This document shows positions 40,946 to 47,083 of a stretch of DNA of 47,083 bases, piece after piece (the stretch's first letter is position 1; each line of letters opens with the position of its first letter). The notes under the pieces are model-generated. The model ran no database searches. It was given only the letters and a program-made list of their open reading frames with translations, and had not been told where the DNA came from. The stretch is taken from positions 1-47,083 of the forward strand of contig JANYKI010000098.1 in assembly GCA_025361645.1 (NCBI GenBank), written 5' to 3'. The stretch comes from Methanothrix sp. GTDB lineage: Archaea; Halobacteriota; Methanosarcinia; Methanotrichales; Methanotrichaceae. The position numbers and the translations under genes are program-made.

Positions 40946-42118
40946 ATGCCGTCAACAAGCCGTCGCCTGGAATATTTCTCCGAATCGGTCATCCGCAAAA
41001 TGACCAGAATTGCCAACGCCCATGGAGCTGTCAACCTCTCGCAGGGCTTTCCGGATTTCCAGCCGCCAGAACCGCTTTTGCGGGCTCTTGAAGATATAGC
41101 CATGAAGGGACCGCATCAGTATGCAGTAACCTGGGGCGCTCAAAATTTCCGAGAAGCTCTGGCTAAGAAGCAGTCTCGGTTTATGGGCCTGCCCATCGAT
41201 GCGGAGAGAGAGGTCGTTGTCACCTGCGGAAGCACAGAGGCCATGATGACCGCTATGATGACGGTCTGCAATCCGGGAGACAAAGTTGTTGTGTTCTCAC
41301 CCTTCTATGAGAATTATGGTGCGGATGCCATACTATCCGGTGCCGAACCGATCTTTGTGCCATTACATCCTCCGAACTTCTCCTTTGATGAAGAAGAGCT
41401 AACAAAGGCATTTGAGCAGAGACCCAAGGCGTTGATTCTATGCAATCCCTCCAATCCTACCGGGAAGGTTTTCACAATAGAAGAGCTGCAGTTCATCGCA
41501 AATCTGGCTGATCGGTACGATGTATTCGTAATAACCGATGAGGTCTACGAGCATATTGTCTACAAGCCGTACAAGCATATTTATTTCGCATCTTTGCCGG
41601 GCATGTTCGAGAGGACCATTTCCTGCAGCTCCCTATCCAAGACCTATTCCATCACCGGCTGGAGGCTGGGATATTTGATAGCTCCGCCGGCAATAATCGA
41701 CGGCGCAAGAAAGGTGCATGATTTTCTGACCGTAGGCGCGCCCTCACCCTTGCAAGAGGCAGCAGTCACTGCACTTGGCTTTCCCGATGAGTATTATGAG
41801 GGGCTGTGCGAGATGTACACGGAGAAGAGAGACTTCTTCATCAAAGGATTGGATGAGGAAGGATTCACTTACACCTTTCCCCAGGGAGCCTATTATGTGA
41901 TGATGGATATATCCGAGTTCGGATGTCCTGACGATACCGCGTTCTGTGAATGGATGGCAAAGAAGGTGGGCGTGGCAGCCGTTCCGGGCTCCAGCTTCTT
42001 CCGGGAAGATGTAAGACATTTGGTGCGCTTCCACTTTGCCAAGAAAATAGAGACTTTAGAGGATGCCCTGCAAAAACTCTCTACATTGAGGAGCAAAGCC
42101 AAAAAAGGAATTGATTGA
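40946..42118 (+). CDS. Class I/II aminotransferase (aspartate aminotransferase-like)
   Basis: From the ATG at 40946 (MPSTSRRLEYFSESVIRKM) with a GAGGTC site ten bases upstream, the product is 390 residues. Earlier TTG codons at 40913 would only add a poorly conserved head. Fold type I PLP marks are NLSQGFPDFQPPEPL, CGSTEAMMTAMMTV, CNPSNPTGKVFT, ITDEVYEHI and the PLP lysine in SSLSKTYSITGWRLGY. This is the AspC/YbdL-like subgroup, acting on aspartate, aromatic or methionine-type amino acids with 2-oxoglutarate. Substrate cannot be set from sequence. It is monocistronic, with the convergent secreted-protein gene ending five bases beyond. Confidence 0.9.
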   Translation: MPSTSRRLEYFSESVIRKMTRIANAHGAVNLSQGFPDFQPPEPLLRALEDIAMKGPHQYAVTWGAQNFREALAKKQSRFMGLPIDAEREVVVTCGSTEAMMTAMMTVCNPGDKVVVFSPFYENYGADAILSGAEPIFVPLHPPNFSFDEEELTKAFEQRPKALILCNPSNPTGKVFTIEELQFIANLADRYDVFVITDEVYEHIVYKPYKHIYFASLPGMFERTISCSSLSKTYSITGWRLGYLIAPPAIIDGARKVHDFLTVGAPSPLQEAAVTALGFPDEYYEGLCEMYTEKRDFFIKGLDEEGFTYTFPQGAYYVMMDISEFGCPDDTAFCEWMAKKVGVAAVPGSSFFREDVRHLVRFHFAKKIETLEDALQKLSTLRSKAKKGID

Positions 42119-42123
42119 GAATC

Positions 42124-42573
42124 TCAGAAAAGCTGAGGCTGCTCCTGAGGGTCAACTATACGCCAGAGGTTATCTTCCCGTCCGTTTCCGAAGATATCTC
42201 CTGCGGCTTTGTCCCTGGAAGAGAAGTAGAGCGGCCAGCCCTTGAATGTAGTCTGCTTTGATCCATCGGTTCTGGTTATGCTGGCAAAGTCAGCGTTTCT
42301 CAGACTGTCCGGCACGGTTATCGTTTGGGCATAGAAGGGCGGCCACTTGGTGGCGCAATCGTCATAACAGGTGCTGACGCCACTCGCACTGCCGTCATTT
42401 GAGAAGTAATAAAGAGCAAAGCCGCTCTGATTTACCAGATAATTGCCCTGAAATTTATTCGCCGTGAGGTTCACGGTGTAATTGCTCTCCGCCAGAGCCG
42501 AGATCAAGATAATCGATACTGCTAGGAATAAGAGTACAAGCTTGTGGCTTCTTGACATGTTTTTCACCACCAA
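42124..42573 (-). CDS. Secreted protein of the PF03640 (COG4315) repeat type
   Basis: A signal peptide (MSRSHKLVLLFLAVSIILIS) precedes a chain of about 120 residues. It carries the family marks GFALYYFSNDG, STCYDDCATKWPPFYAQ and GWPLYFSSRDKAAGDIFG. The two units YLVNQSGFALYYF and TTFKGWPLYFSSRD are the repeat of this 'secreted repeat of unknown function' family, common in actinobacteria and in methanogen surface proteomes. The CYDDC pair and several sequons suit an exported protein. Starts at 42573 or 42558 are both possible. No lipobox is visible. Function unknown. Confidence 0.8.
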   Translation of the reverse strand: MVVKNMSRSHKLVLLFLAVSIILISALAESNYTVNLTANKFQGNYLVNQSGFALYYFSNDGSASGVSTCYDDCATKWPPFYAQTITVPDSLRNADFASITRTDGSKQTTFKGWPLYFSSRDKAAGDIFGNGREDNLWRIVDPQEQPQLF

Positions 42574-42600
42574 TTTCTTATCGGCCTGATAATTAAGGAT

Positions 42601-43173
42601 TTGCCATTGAAGAGAGGTAATTTCAGCTTCGAGCTGAGAAGGAAGCTATTCCACTTTTTTTTCGGCCTTTTTCTGATATTCATTCTAATTTATTCGGGTA
42701 GAATAAATCTAATAATTTTTCAGAGCTTCGTTCTCATCTTTGGCAGCATAATGATCGTCTTGATGCAAAAAGGCCGGAATATTCCTATTACCGGTTGGCT
42801 TGAAGAGACTTTCGAAAGGGAGAACGTCAGATTTCCAGGCTACGGAGCCTTCTGGTATGTTGTGGGTGCGCTGCTTTTGGCTCTCTTCCTGGGCAGTACC
42901 GATGAGATTGCTGCCGCAATTGTGGCTCTGGCTGCTGGAGACTCGGCCGCCACAATTTTCGGCGTCCGAGGTCGGCACCCGCTTCCCCACAACCCGCGTA
43001 AAACTGTGGAGGGATCTATTGCATTTTTTGTCTTCACTCTGCCGGCTTGTCTGTTTGTGGGCTGGATTGGGATAGCGCTGGCAGCTCTGGCGGCAGTAGT
43101 GGAAAGCCTGGACACGCCTGTGGACGACAACCTCTTAATTCCCATAACAGCCATATTATTTTTTATCTCCTAA
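42601..43173 (+). CDS. Dolichol kinase/SEC59-like membrane protein
   Basis: The 190-residue membrane protein has about five hydrophobic segments and the CTP-dependent kinase marks of the SEC59/VTE5/YtfB-type family: ELRRKLFHFFFGLF near the start, ALAAGDSAATIFGVRGRH and NPRKTVEGSIAFFVF. Family members phosphorylate polyprenols or phytol; dolichol phosphate in archaea carries the N-glycan. The start is a TTG; AAGGA at 42595-42599 favours the TTG at 42607 over 42601, a difference of two residues. The stop overlaps the stop of the convergent HExxH gene by four bases. Confidence 0.8.
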   Translation: MPLKRGNFSFELRRKLFHFFFGLFLIFILIYSGRINLIIFQSFVLIFGSIMIVLMQKGRNIPITGWLEETFERENVRFPGYGAFWYVVGALLLALFLGSTDEIAAAIVALAAGDSAATIFGVRGRHPLPHNPRKTVEGSIAFFVFTLPACLFVGWIGIALAALAAVVESLDTPVDDNLLIPITAILFFIS

Positions 43174-43670
43174 GCAATATACGACACGCTCGACCTGTCA
43201 AACCCCTGCACCAGTTCCAGTCCCTCATCTTCCGGCTTCCAGGTTACATCGGGGTAGGCCAGATGCTTGATGAACTCATTCGCATTGGCTGCTATTTGCG
43301 CGGCCAGATGCTCTTCTCCCAGAGCCTCTCTTGTGATGGCAAAGACCTTTGACTTTACATCTGCCTCATCCAGGTAGCCCAGGGAATGGATGTATTCATG
43401 CAACAGGACATGAAAGACGTAGGGCTTGTAAAGCTCAGGACGCGTCTCCTTGATCCTTTGCAGCGGGATCTTATTGAGGACGATGACATTGGTGCCCGTG
43501 GTGAAGAATCCTCCGAAAAAGCCCTGCGGATGGTTTCCCAGGTTGGCCATGCCCAGCATCAGACCACCCCGGCTCTTGCCCATGCTCTTCAATACCAATG
43601 ATTTGACCAGTTCGAATATATCAGGCAGGGACTTTGCCTCATCCAGTCGAGTGCGGTAATCAGTGCTCAT
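43170..43670 (-). CDS. Archaeal HExxH metalloprotease-like protein
   Basis: The 166-residue protein contains a zincin motif HEYIHSLGYLDE at H91, E92, H95. A neighbouring alanine- and glycine-rich stretch, SRGGLMLGMANLGNHPQG, lies 45 residues before. No signal peptide or membrane segment is found, so it would be cytoplasmic. The zinc motif is of the HExxH type but the third ligand is not evident; the D or E in LDEAD is a candidate. I cannot place it in a named family, and activity is inferred only from the motif. A TATA box at 43696-43704 would give an almost leaderless transcript. Confidence 0.65.
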   Translation of the reverse strand: MSTDYRTRLDEAKSLPDIFELVKSLVLKSMGKSRGGLMLGMANLGNHPQGFFGGFFTTGTNVIVLNKIPLQRIKETRPELYKPYVFHVLLHEYIHSLGYLDEADVKSKVFAITREALGEEHLAAQIAANANEFIKHLAYPDVTWKPEDEGLELVQGFDRSSVSYIA

Positions 43671-43695
43671 TTGAAATGCATATAGGCCAGTCTAA

Positions 43696-43704
43696 GTATA
43701 TAAT
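43696..43704 (-). promoter_or_regulatory. TATA box of the HExxH gene
   Basis: Minus-strand ATTATATAC is about 30 bases before the ATG at 43670, predicting a transcript with almost no leader. Confidence 0.5.
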
Positions 43705-43756
43705 ACTAACTTAAAGTTACTGACGGTTGGAGCCACCTCATGATATTAATAATAAC

Positions 43757-44041
43757 TCATTCACTCTGCTGCAAAAGCCCTTTCTCTAGTCCAATCTCCA
43801 TCCAGGCCCAGGCCCAGATCACGGCCTCAAAAGCCCTGATTAGGTCTCCCTTCTCCAGAAAATACTGGCAGTCGCGAATGTAGGCGGAGACATTCTCCCG
43901 GAACTCTCCATCCCCGGATACCTTCTCATAGAGATCCTCGGCCTTTTTTTGCCATTTCACGGTCTCGGCACGCAGATCTTCTTCCAGTTTTCCCTCTGCC
44001 TCTTCAATATTTCTTCCCGGGCATCCTTTTTCACTGTTCAT
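43757..44041 (-). CDS. DUF357 family protein
   Basis: The 94-residue protein matches DUF357, an archaeal family of small helical proteins. The conserved half is YIRDCQYFLEKGDLIRAFEA followed by VIWAWAWMEIGLEKG. The N-terminus is a charged helix. Family members are cytoplasmic and without known function, often next to phosphoribosyltransferase or RNA genes. Its ATG is one base after the stop of hpt on the same strand, so the two are translationally linked. Start at 44041 is well supported by this spacing. Confidence 0.8.
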   Translation of the reverse strand: MNSEKGCPGRNIEEAEGKLEEDLRAETVKWQKKAEDLYEKVSGDGEFRENVSAYIRDCQYFLEKGDLIRAFEAVIWAWAWMEIGLEKGLLQQSE

Positions 44042-44042
44042 T

Positions 44043-44609
44043 TCAATCTCGAGACTTTGTGACGCTGGTTACATGGCTTTCATCGACCTTTACATCGACC
44101 ATGGTCTTGACAACGTAGCCCTCTGCCCTCAATCGCTCCACACCGTCGCCCCGCCTTATTACGACTACTACATCCTTGACAACTGCACCCGCAACCTTCA
44201 GGGACTGAAGCGTGGCCAGAAGCGTTCCACCGGTGCTGATGACATCATCTACCACAATGACCCGATCGCCCTTATTTATGCCGTTTAAGAAGAGCTGCGA
44301 CTTGGAGTAGCCTGTGACCTGGGAAACCTCGATCTCGCCGGGCAGGCCGTATTTGCGCTTTCTTATTATCACGAGAGGTATGTCACAGATGATGGAAAGG
44401 CCTATGCCGATGGGAATTCCCATAGCCTCTACCGTCACAATTTTGTCTACCTCCAGATCGGCAATGCGCATGATATGGCCGGTAACCTCCCGGATCAGCT
44501 CCGGCCTGACCTCGGGCACGCCGTCGGTGATGGGATGTATGAAGTAGTTGTATTCGCCCCTCTTGAATACGGGAGCCTCCAGTAATGATTTCGTGAGCCT
44601 TTCCAGCAT
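44043..44609 (-). CDS. hpt: Archaeal hypoxanthine/guanine phosphoribosyltransferase-like protein
   Basis: The 188-residue enzyme is a type I phosphoribosyltransferase. Its PRPP loop VIVVDDVISTGGTLLATL near residues 117-134 is intact, and the archaeal Hpt group marks FIHPITDGVPEVRPELIREV and VEAMGIPIGIGLS are present. It joins a purine base to PRPP for salvage; hypoxanthine or guanine is the usual substrate in this archaeal group, with adenine the alternative. It is the first gene of a pair with the DUF357 gene, one base away. The region upstream holds the repeat-bearing spacer before cas4-cas1 on the opposite strand. Confidence 0.88.
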   Translation of the reverse strand: MLERLTKSLLEAPVFKRGEYNYFIHPITDGVPEVRPELIREVTGHIMRIADLEVDKIVTVEAMGIPIGIGLSIICDIPLVIIRKRKYGLPGEIEVSQVTGYSKSQLFLNGINKGDRVIVVDDVISTGGTLLATLQSLKVAGAVVKDVVVVIRRGDGVERLRAEGYVVKTMVDVKVDESHVTSVTKSRD

Positions 44610-44716
44610 GTTTGAGCCTCAATTCTTAATATTCTTAAATCTGGGAAATAAAGGTGTTGGATGAGGGCGGGAATTTCTGGCGCGGGATTTGGGAAAGGGA
44701 TGCTTTACGGTAATAA

Positions 44717-44919
44717 AACCGCAGAGTCGCAGAGCGCACAGAGGACGAACGCACGGAGACGACTATTATTCAGAAGTATGCTTTCATTTCAAGTGCTGGT
44801 TATAATGTAAATTTCCTGTCTCTGCGGTTAATATTATAAATTTCCCGGATAATAATTTACAGTCCTTTTTATTCCATCGACAAGCAAACACACGGTAAAC
44901 CACAGAGCGCACAGAGGAC
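44717..44919. repeat. Dispersed CAGAG-rich intergenic repeats
   Basis: The 366-base spacer between hpt and cas4-cas1 (44610-44975) contains a 17-base direct repeat, CAGAGCGCACAGAGGAC, at 44730-44746 and 44903-44919. A preceding AACCGCAGAG at 44717-44726 has its reverse complement CTCTGCGGTT at 44820-44829. The units have a step of 6-9 bases (GCAGAG, GCAGAG, ACAGAG). I recall similar short G/A-rich tracts between genes of many bacteria and archaea. They are not CRISPR repeats: no regular spacers. The rest of the spacer shows the cas4-cas1 leader with AGGGGTG before the ATG. Confidence 0.6.
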
Positions 44920-44975
44920 TCTATTATTAACAGGTACATCCGTATACATTTTCTAAAGATCTTAGGGGTGCAAAA

Positions 44976-46670
44976 ATGTCGGAGAATAAGAGTTCCATTG
45001 AAGATGGAAATGACCTCATCCCAGCCAGCATGCTGGCCGCTTTCGCCTACTGCCCGCGGCTCTGCTACCTGCAGTTTGTGCAGGGCGAGTTTTTGGATAG
45101 CGCCGAGCTGGCCGACGGCAGATTCCAGCACCGCTGGATAGACGCGGAGCAGGACGCTGTGCCGGAGGACTTTGTGCCCTTCCACGTCCGCTCCGTTTCG
45201 CTTTCCGCCCCGCAGGCGGGCGTGTGCTGTCGCATCGATCTCTTGGAGGGCGACGGCCTGATAGTTACGCCGGTGGAGTACAAGCGGGGCGAAGCGCCCA
45301 AGACCCAGGCGGGCCTTTACGAGCCGCATCTGATGCAACTGGCTGCGCAGTGTCTGGCCCTGCGGGAGAACGGCTTCTCCTGTAAAGAGGCAATGGTCTA
45401 CTTCATCCGCTCCAAAGAAAGGGTCCCGGTGAAGTTCGACGTTGCCCTGATGGACAGAGCAAAGAGCCTTTTGGGGGTTCTGCGCAGCACGGTAGAGCGG
45501 GGCGAGATTCCCCCGCCCCTGCGCAGCAGCGCGCGCTGCGACCGCTGCTCACTGGCCGGAATTTGCCTGCCCGATGAGGTGAACCTCTTGCGGGAGATGG
45601 AGGCGGAGACCGCGCTGGAGGGCAAGCCCGAGGAAGAGAAGATCAGAATGCTGCTTGCCTGCCGGGACGATCAGGTGCCTGTTTACGTGGTCGGCCAGGG
45701 AAAGACGGTGCGAAAGCGTGGGGAGCGGCTGGAGGTCTGGTCTTATGAAGAGGGCAAGGTGAGCGAAGCTCGGATCAGGGAGATCTCCAAGGTCTGCCTT
45801 TACGGTGGTGCGGAGATCACCACTCCGGCCATGGTGGAGCTGATGCAGAGGAATGTGCCGGTGCTGCACTTCTCTCACGGAGGCTGGTTTCTTGGCATCT
45901 GTCAGGGTATGAGCCACAAGAATGTGCTCTTGCGTATCAAGCAATTCTCGTGGGCCGGGGATGAGGAGAAGTCGCTATCCATTGCCAGAAAGATCGTAGC
46001 CGCGAAGATTGAGAACTCCAGAATTCGGCTGCGCAGATACGATCCGGAAGGGCGAAGCCAGGTGCTGGAATCGCTGTCCAATCTCGCCAAAGATGCTGAG
46101 AATGCCACCAGCCGGCAGAGCTTGCTGGGAATTGAGGGTGCAGCCGCCGCGGCCTATTTCTCCCGGTTCAGTTCACTGCTCAAAGCGGACCCTGGAGATT
46201 TTTCCTTTGAGGGTAGAAACAAGAGGCCACCTCGCGATCCCGTGAATTCGGTCCTCTCTTACCTTTACGGCATCCTGGCCAAGGAGCTCTTCACAACGGT
46301 TCAGACGGCGGGCTTTGAGCCCTATCTCGGCTTCTATCACCAGCCCAGGTACGGTCGTCCGGCTCTGGCTCTGGATATGATGGAGGAGTTTCGACCGGTT
46401 ATTGCCGATGCTGCAATGTTCTCGCTCTTCAACAACGAAGAGCTGACGGCAAAGGACTTCATTAGAACGGGCATTGGCATCTCCATAATGCCTGAGGCCA
46501 AACGAAAGGTTATCGCCGCATACGAGCACAGGATGCAGACCGAGGTTACTCATCCCATTTTCGGCTACAAAGTGAGCTACAGACGGGTGCTTGAGGTGCA
46601 GTCGCGTCTCCTGGCGAGAGTTCTTTCCGGAGAGCTGAAAGAATACCCGGCATTTATTTCGAGGGGATAA
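44976..46670 (+). CDS. Cas4-Cas1 fusion (CRISPR adaptation)
   Basis: The 564-residue protein joins a Cas4 nuclease to a Cas1 integrase. Cas4 (1-200) has the FeS cysteines C26, C188, C191 and C197 (AYCPRLCY; CDRCSLAGICLP) and the RecB residues H52, D88, E101 and K103 (RIDLL, VEYKRG). Cas1 (about 232-564) has the metal site E387 in LLGIEGAAAAAYF, H455 in FYHQPRYG, and D467/E470 in LALDMMEEFRP. Cas4 trims prespacers and checks the PAM; Cas1 inserts them into the array. Such fusions are known with subtype I-G (formerly I-U) and type V-B. An AGGGGTG site precedes the ATG. No interference genes lie upstream. cas2 follows after two bases. Confidence 0.95.
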   Translation: MSENKSSIEDGNDLIPASMLAAFAYCPRLCYLQFVQGEFLDSAELADGRFQHRWIDAEQDAVPEDFVPFHVRSVSLSAPQAGVCCRIDLLEGDGLIVTPVEYKRGEAPKTQAGLYEPHLMQLAAQCLALRENGFSCKEAMVYFIRSKERVPVKFDVALMDRAKSLLGVLRSTVERGEIPPPLRSSARCDRCSLAGICLPDEVNLLREMEAETALEGKPEEEKIRMLLACRDDQVPVYVVGQGKTVRKRGERLEVWSYEEGKVSEARIREISKVCLYGGAEITTPAMVELMQRNVPVLHFSHGGWFLGICQGMSHKNVLLRIKQFSWAGDEEKSLSIARKIVAAKIENSRIRLRRYDPEGRSQVLESLSNLAKDAENATSRQSLLGIEGAAAAAYFSRFSSLLKADPGDFSFEGRNKRPPRDPVNSVLSYLYGILAKELFTTVQTAGFEPYLGFYHQPRYGRPALALDMMEEFRPVIADAAMFSLFNNEELTAKDFIRTGIGISIMPEAKRKVIAAYEHRMQTEVTHPIFGYKVSYRRVLEVQSRLLARVLSGELKEYPAFISRG

Positions 46671-46672
46671 TA

Positions 46673-46975
46673 TTGAGCGGACTTAATTTTTTTGTGGTCA
46701 GCTATGATATCAGGGAAAAGAAGAGGCTGTGCAAGGTTCATCGGGCTATGAAAGGATTTGGCGAGCCGGTCCACTACTCGGTTTTTCGCTGCGATCTCAC
46801 GCAACGTGGCAAGGTGGAGATGGTGGCCGTTCTCACCGACCTGATCGCGGCGGATGAGGATAGGATTATGATAATCGATCTGGGTCCCGTGGATGGAAGG
46901 GTGGAAGAGAGGATTGAATTTCTGGGGGTGCATGCAGCTAAGAGGAACATGCTCAATACTATGATTGAGCAATAG
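46673..46975 (+). CDS. cas2: Cas2 (CRISPR adaptation)
   Basis: The 100-residue protein has the ferredoxin-like Cas2 pattern: FVVSYDIREKKRLCKVHRAM with the conserved aspartate of the first strand, GEPVHYSVFRCDLTQRG and MIIDLGPVDG. Cas2 bridges two Cas1 dimers in the spacer-integration complex. The start is a TTG at 46673, six bases after a GAGGGG site. It directly follows the Cas4-Cas1 gene with two bases between. The C-terminus (HAAKRNMLNTMIEQ) is complete. Confidence 0.93.
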   Translation: MSGLNFFVVSYDIREKKRLCKVHRAMKGFGEPVHYSVFRCDLTQRGKVEMVAVLTDLIAADEDRIMIIDLGPVDGRVEERIEFLGVHAAKRNMLNTMIEQ

Positions 46976-47083
46976 TCAGTATCTCAGCTAGCCTCGGCAT
47001 GGCAAATGATTTTGAATAAATATCGTGCATATATTGAAAGAAGCTCACCCCAAGTTTTCTGCACGTATCCTTAATCGATAAAC
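46976..47083 (+). other. Region downstream of cas2, probable start of a leader
   Basis: The last 108 bases are A/T-rich, with no repeat unit and no open frame. In this position a CRISPR leader would be expected, but nothing in the sequence itself proves one. The window ends before any array could be recognised. Confidence 0.3.

Noticed and set aside
44717-44919. Possible short CRISPR array upstream of cas4-cas1.
   Set aside because: Only two copies of a 17-base unit, 156 bases apart, no regular spacers, and the units have an internal 6-9 base step unlike CRISPR repeats.
46976-47083. CRISPR repeat at the end of the window.
   Set aside because: No repeated unit can be seen in these 108 bases.

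Overview
The window is archaeal and most likely comes from an acetoclastic methanogen of the Methanothrix/Methanosaeta type, with Methanosarcinales the wider alternative. The support is an archaeal gene set: aEF-1 beta with its Zn-ribbon partner, group II chaperonin (thermosome), archaeal-type GluRS, archaeal D-aminoacyl-tRNA deacylase, UbiA-type ether-lipid prenyltransferase, DUF2240 and DUF357 proteins. Methanogen cofactor genes are also present: mfnE and mfnA for methanofuran, cofH for coenzyme F420. TATA boxes about 25 bp upstream of likely transcript starts and T-rich terminators fit an archaeon. Base composition looks moderately GC-rich (by eye). The genus is an inference from gene content and style; no rRNA is present.

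Layout. 1-2.3 kb: an insertion-element hairpin relic abutting a truncated acylphosphatase/coiled-coil gene, then a YkgJ-type Cys-cluster protein overlapping a metallophosphoesterase. 2.3-4.3 kb: a small secreted protein, tRNA-Ala(CGC), aEF-1 beta with a 56-residue Zn-ribbon protein, and mfnE. 4.4-6.7 kb: a Nudix hydrolase behind a promoter with a perfect inverted repeat, and gltX. 6.7-9.7 kb: an accessory island of nucleotidyltransferase/HEPN toxin-antitoxin modules (one intact MntA/HepT pair, one intact NTase/HEPN pair, one near-duplicate NTase with a deleted HEPN partner), a membrane-protein fragment and a DUF104-type antitoxin. 9.7-13.1 kb: two adjacent cobalamin-type radical SAM genes and a DUF2240 gene. 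13.2-19.2 kb: two translationally coupled secreted proteins, the second of 1451 residues with a gingipain-like (C25) His/Cys region. 19.2-21.6 kb: a dolichyl-phosphate-sugar-type glycosyltransferase and a phosphohexomutase, plausibly supplying glycans to these surface proteins.

21.7-27.3 kb: purB, an MBL-fold hydrolase, a duplicated winged-helix regulator, dtdA with a non-canonical start, a small HTH protein and the ether-lipid prenyltransferase. 27.5-30.4 kb: a four-repeat Cys-rich secreted protein and two tandem PstS-like binding proteins without a transporter. 30.4-33.3 kb: a second insertion-element-like hairpin, cofH, an NSUN-type RNA m5C methyltransferase overlapping its small partner, and a TRAM protein. 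33.4-34.4 kb: two convergent TIR-domain genes, a possible small defence locus. 34.4-44.6 kb: mfnA, ppsA, moeA, thermosome, an aminotransferase, a PF03640-type secreted protein, a polyprenol-kinase-like membrane protein, an HExxH protein, DUF357 and hpt.

44.6-47.1 kb: a repeat-bearing spacer followed by a fused cas4-cas1 gene and cas2, the adaptation module of a CRISPR-Cas system of the kind seen with subtype I-G (formerly I-U). No effector genes lie upstream and no CRISPR repeats are visible before the window ends. The strongest candidates for unusual biology are the 1451-residue C25-like surface protease with its coupled partner, the convergent TIR pair, the decaying NTase/HEPN island, and the apparently effector-less Cas4-Cas1/Cas2 module.
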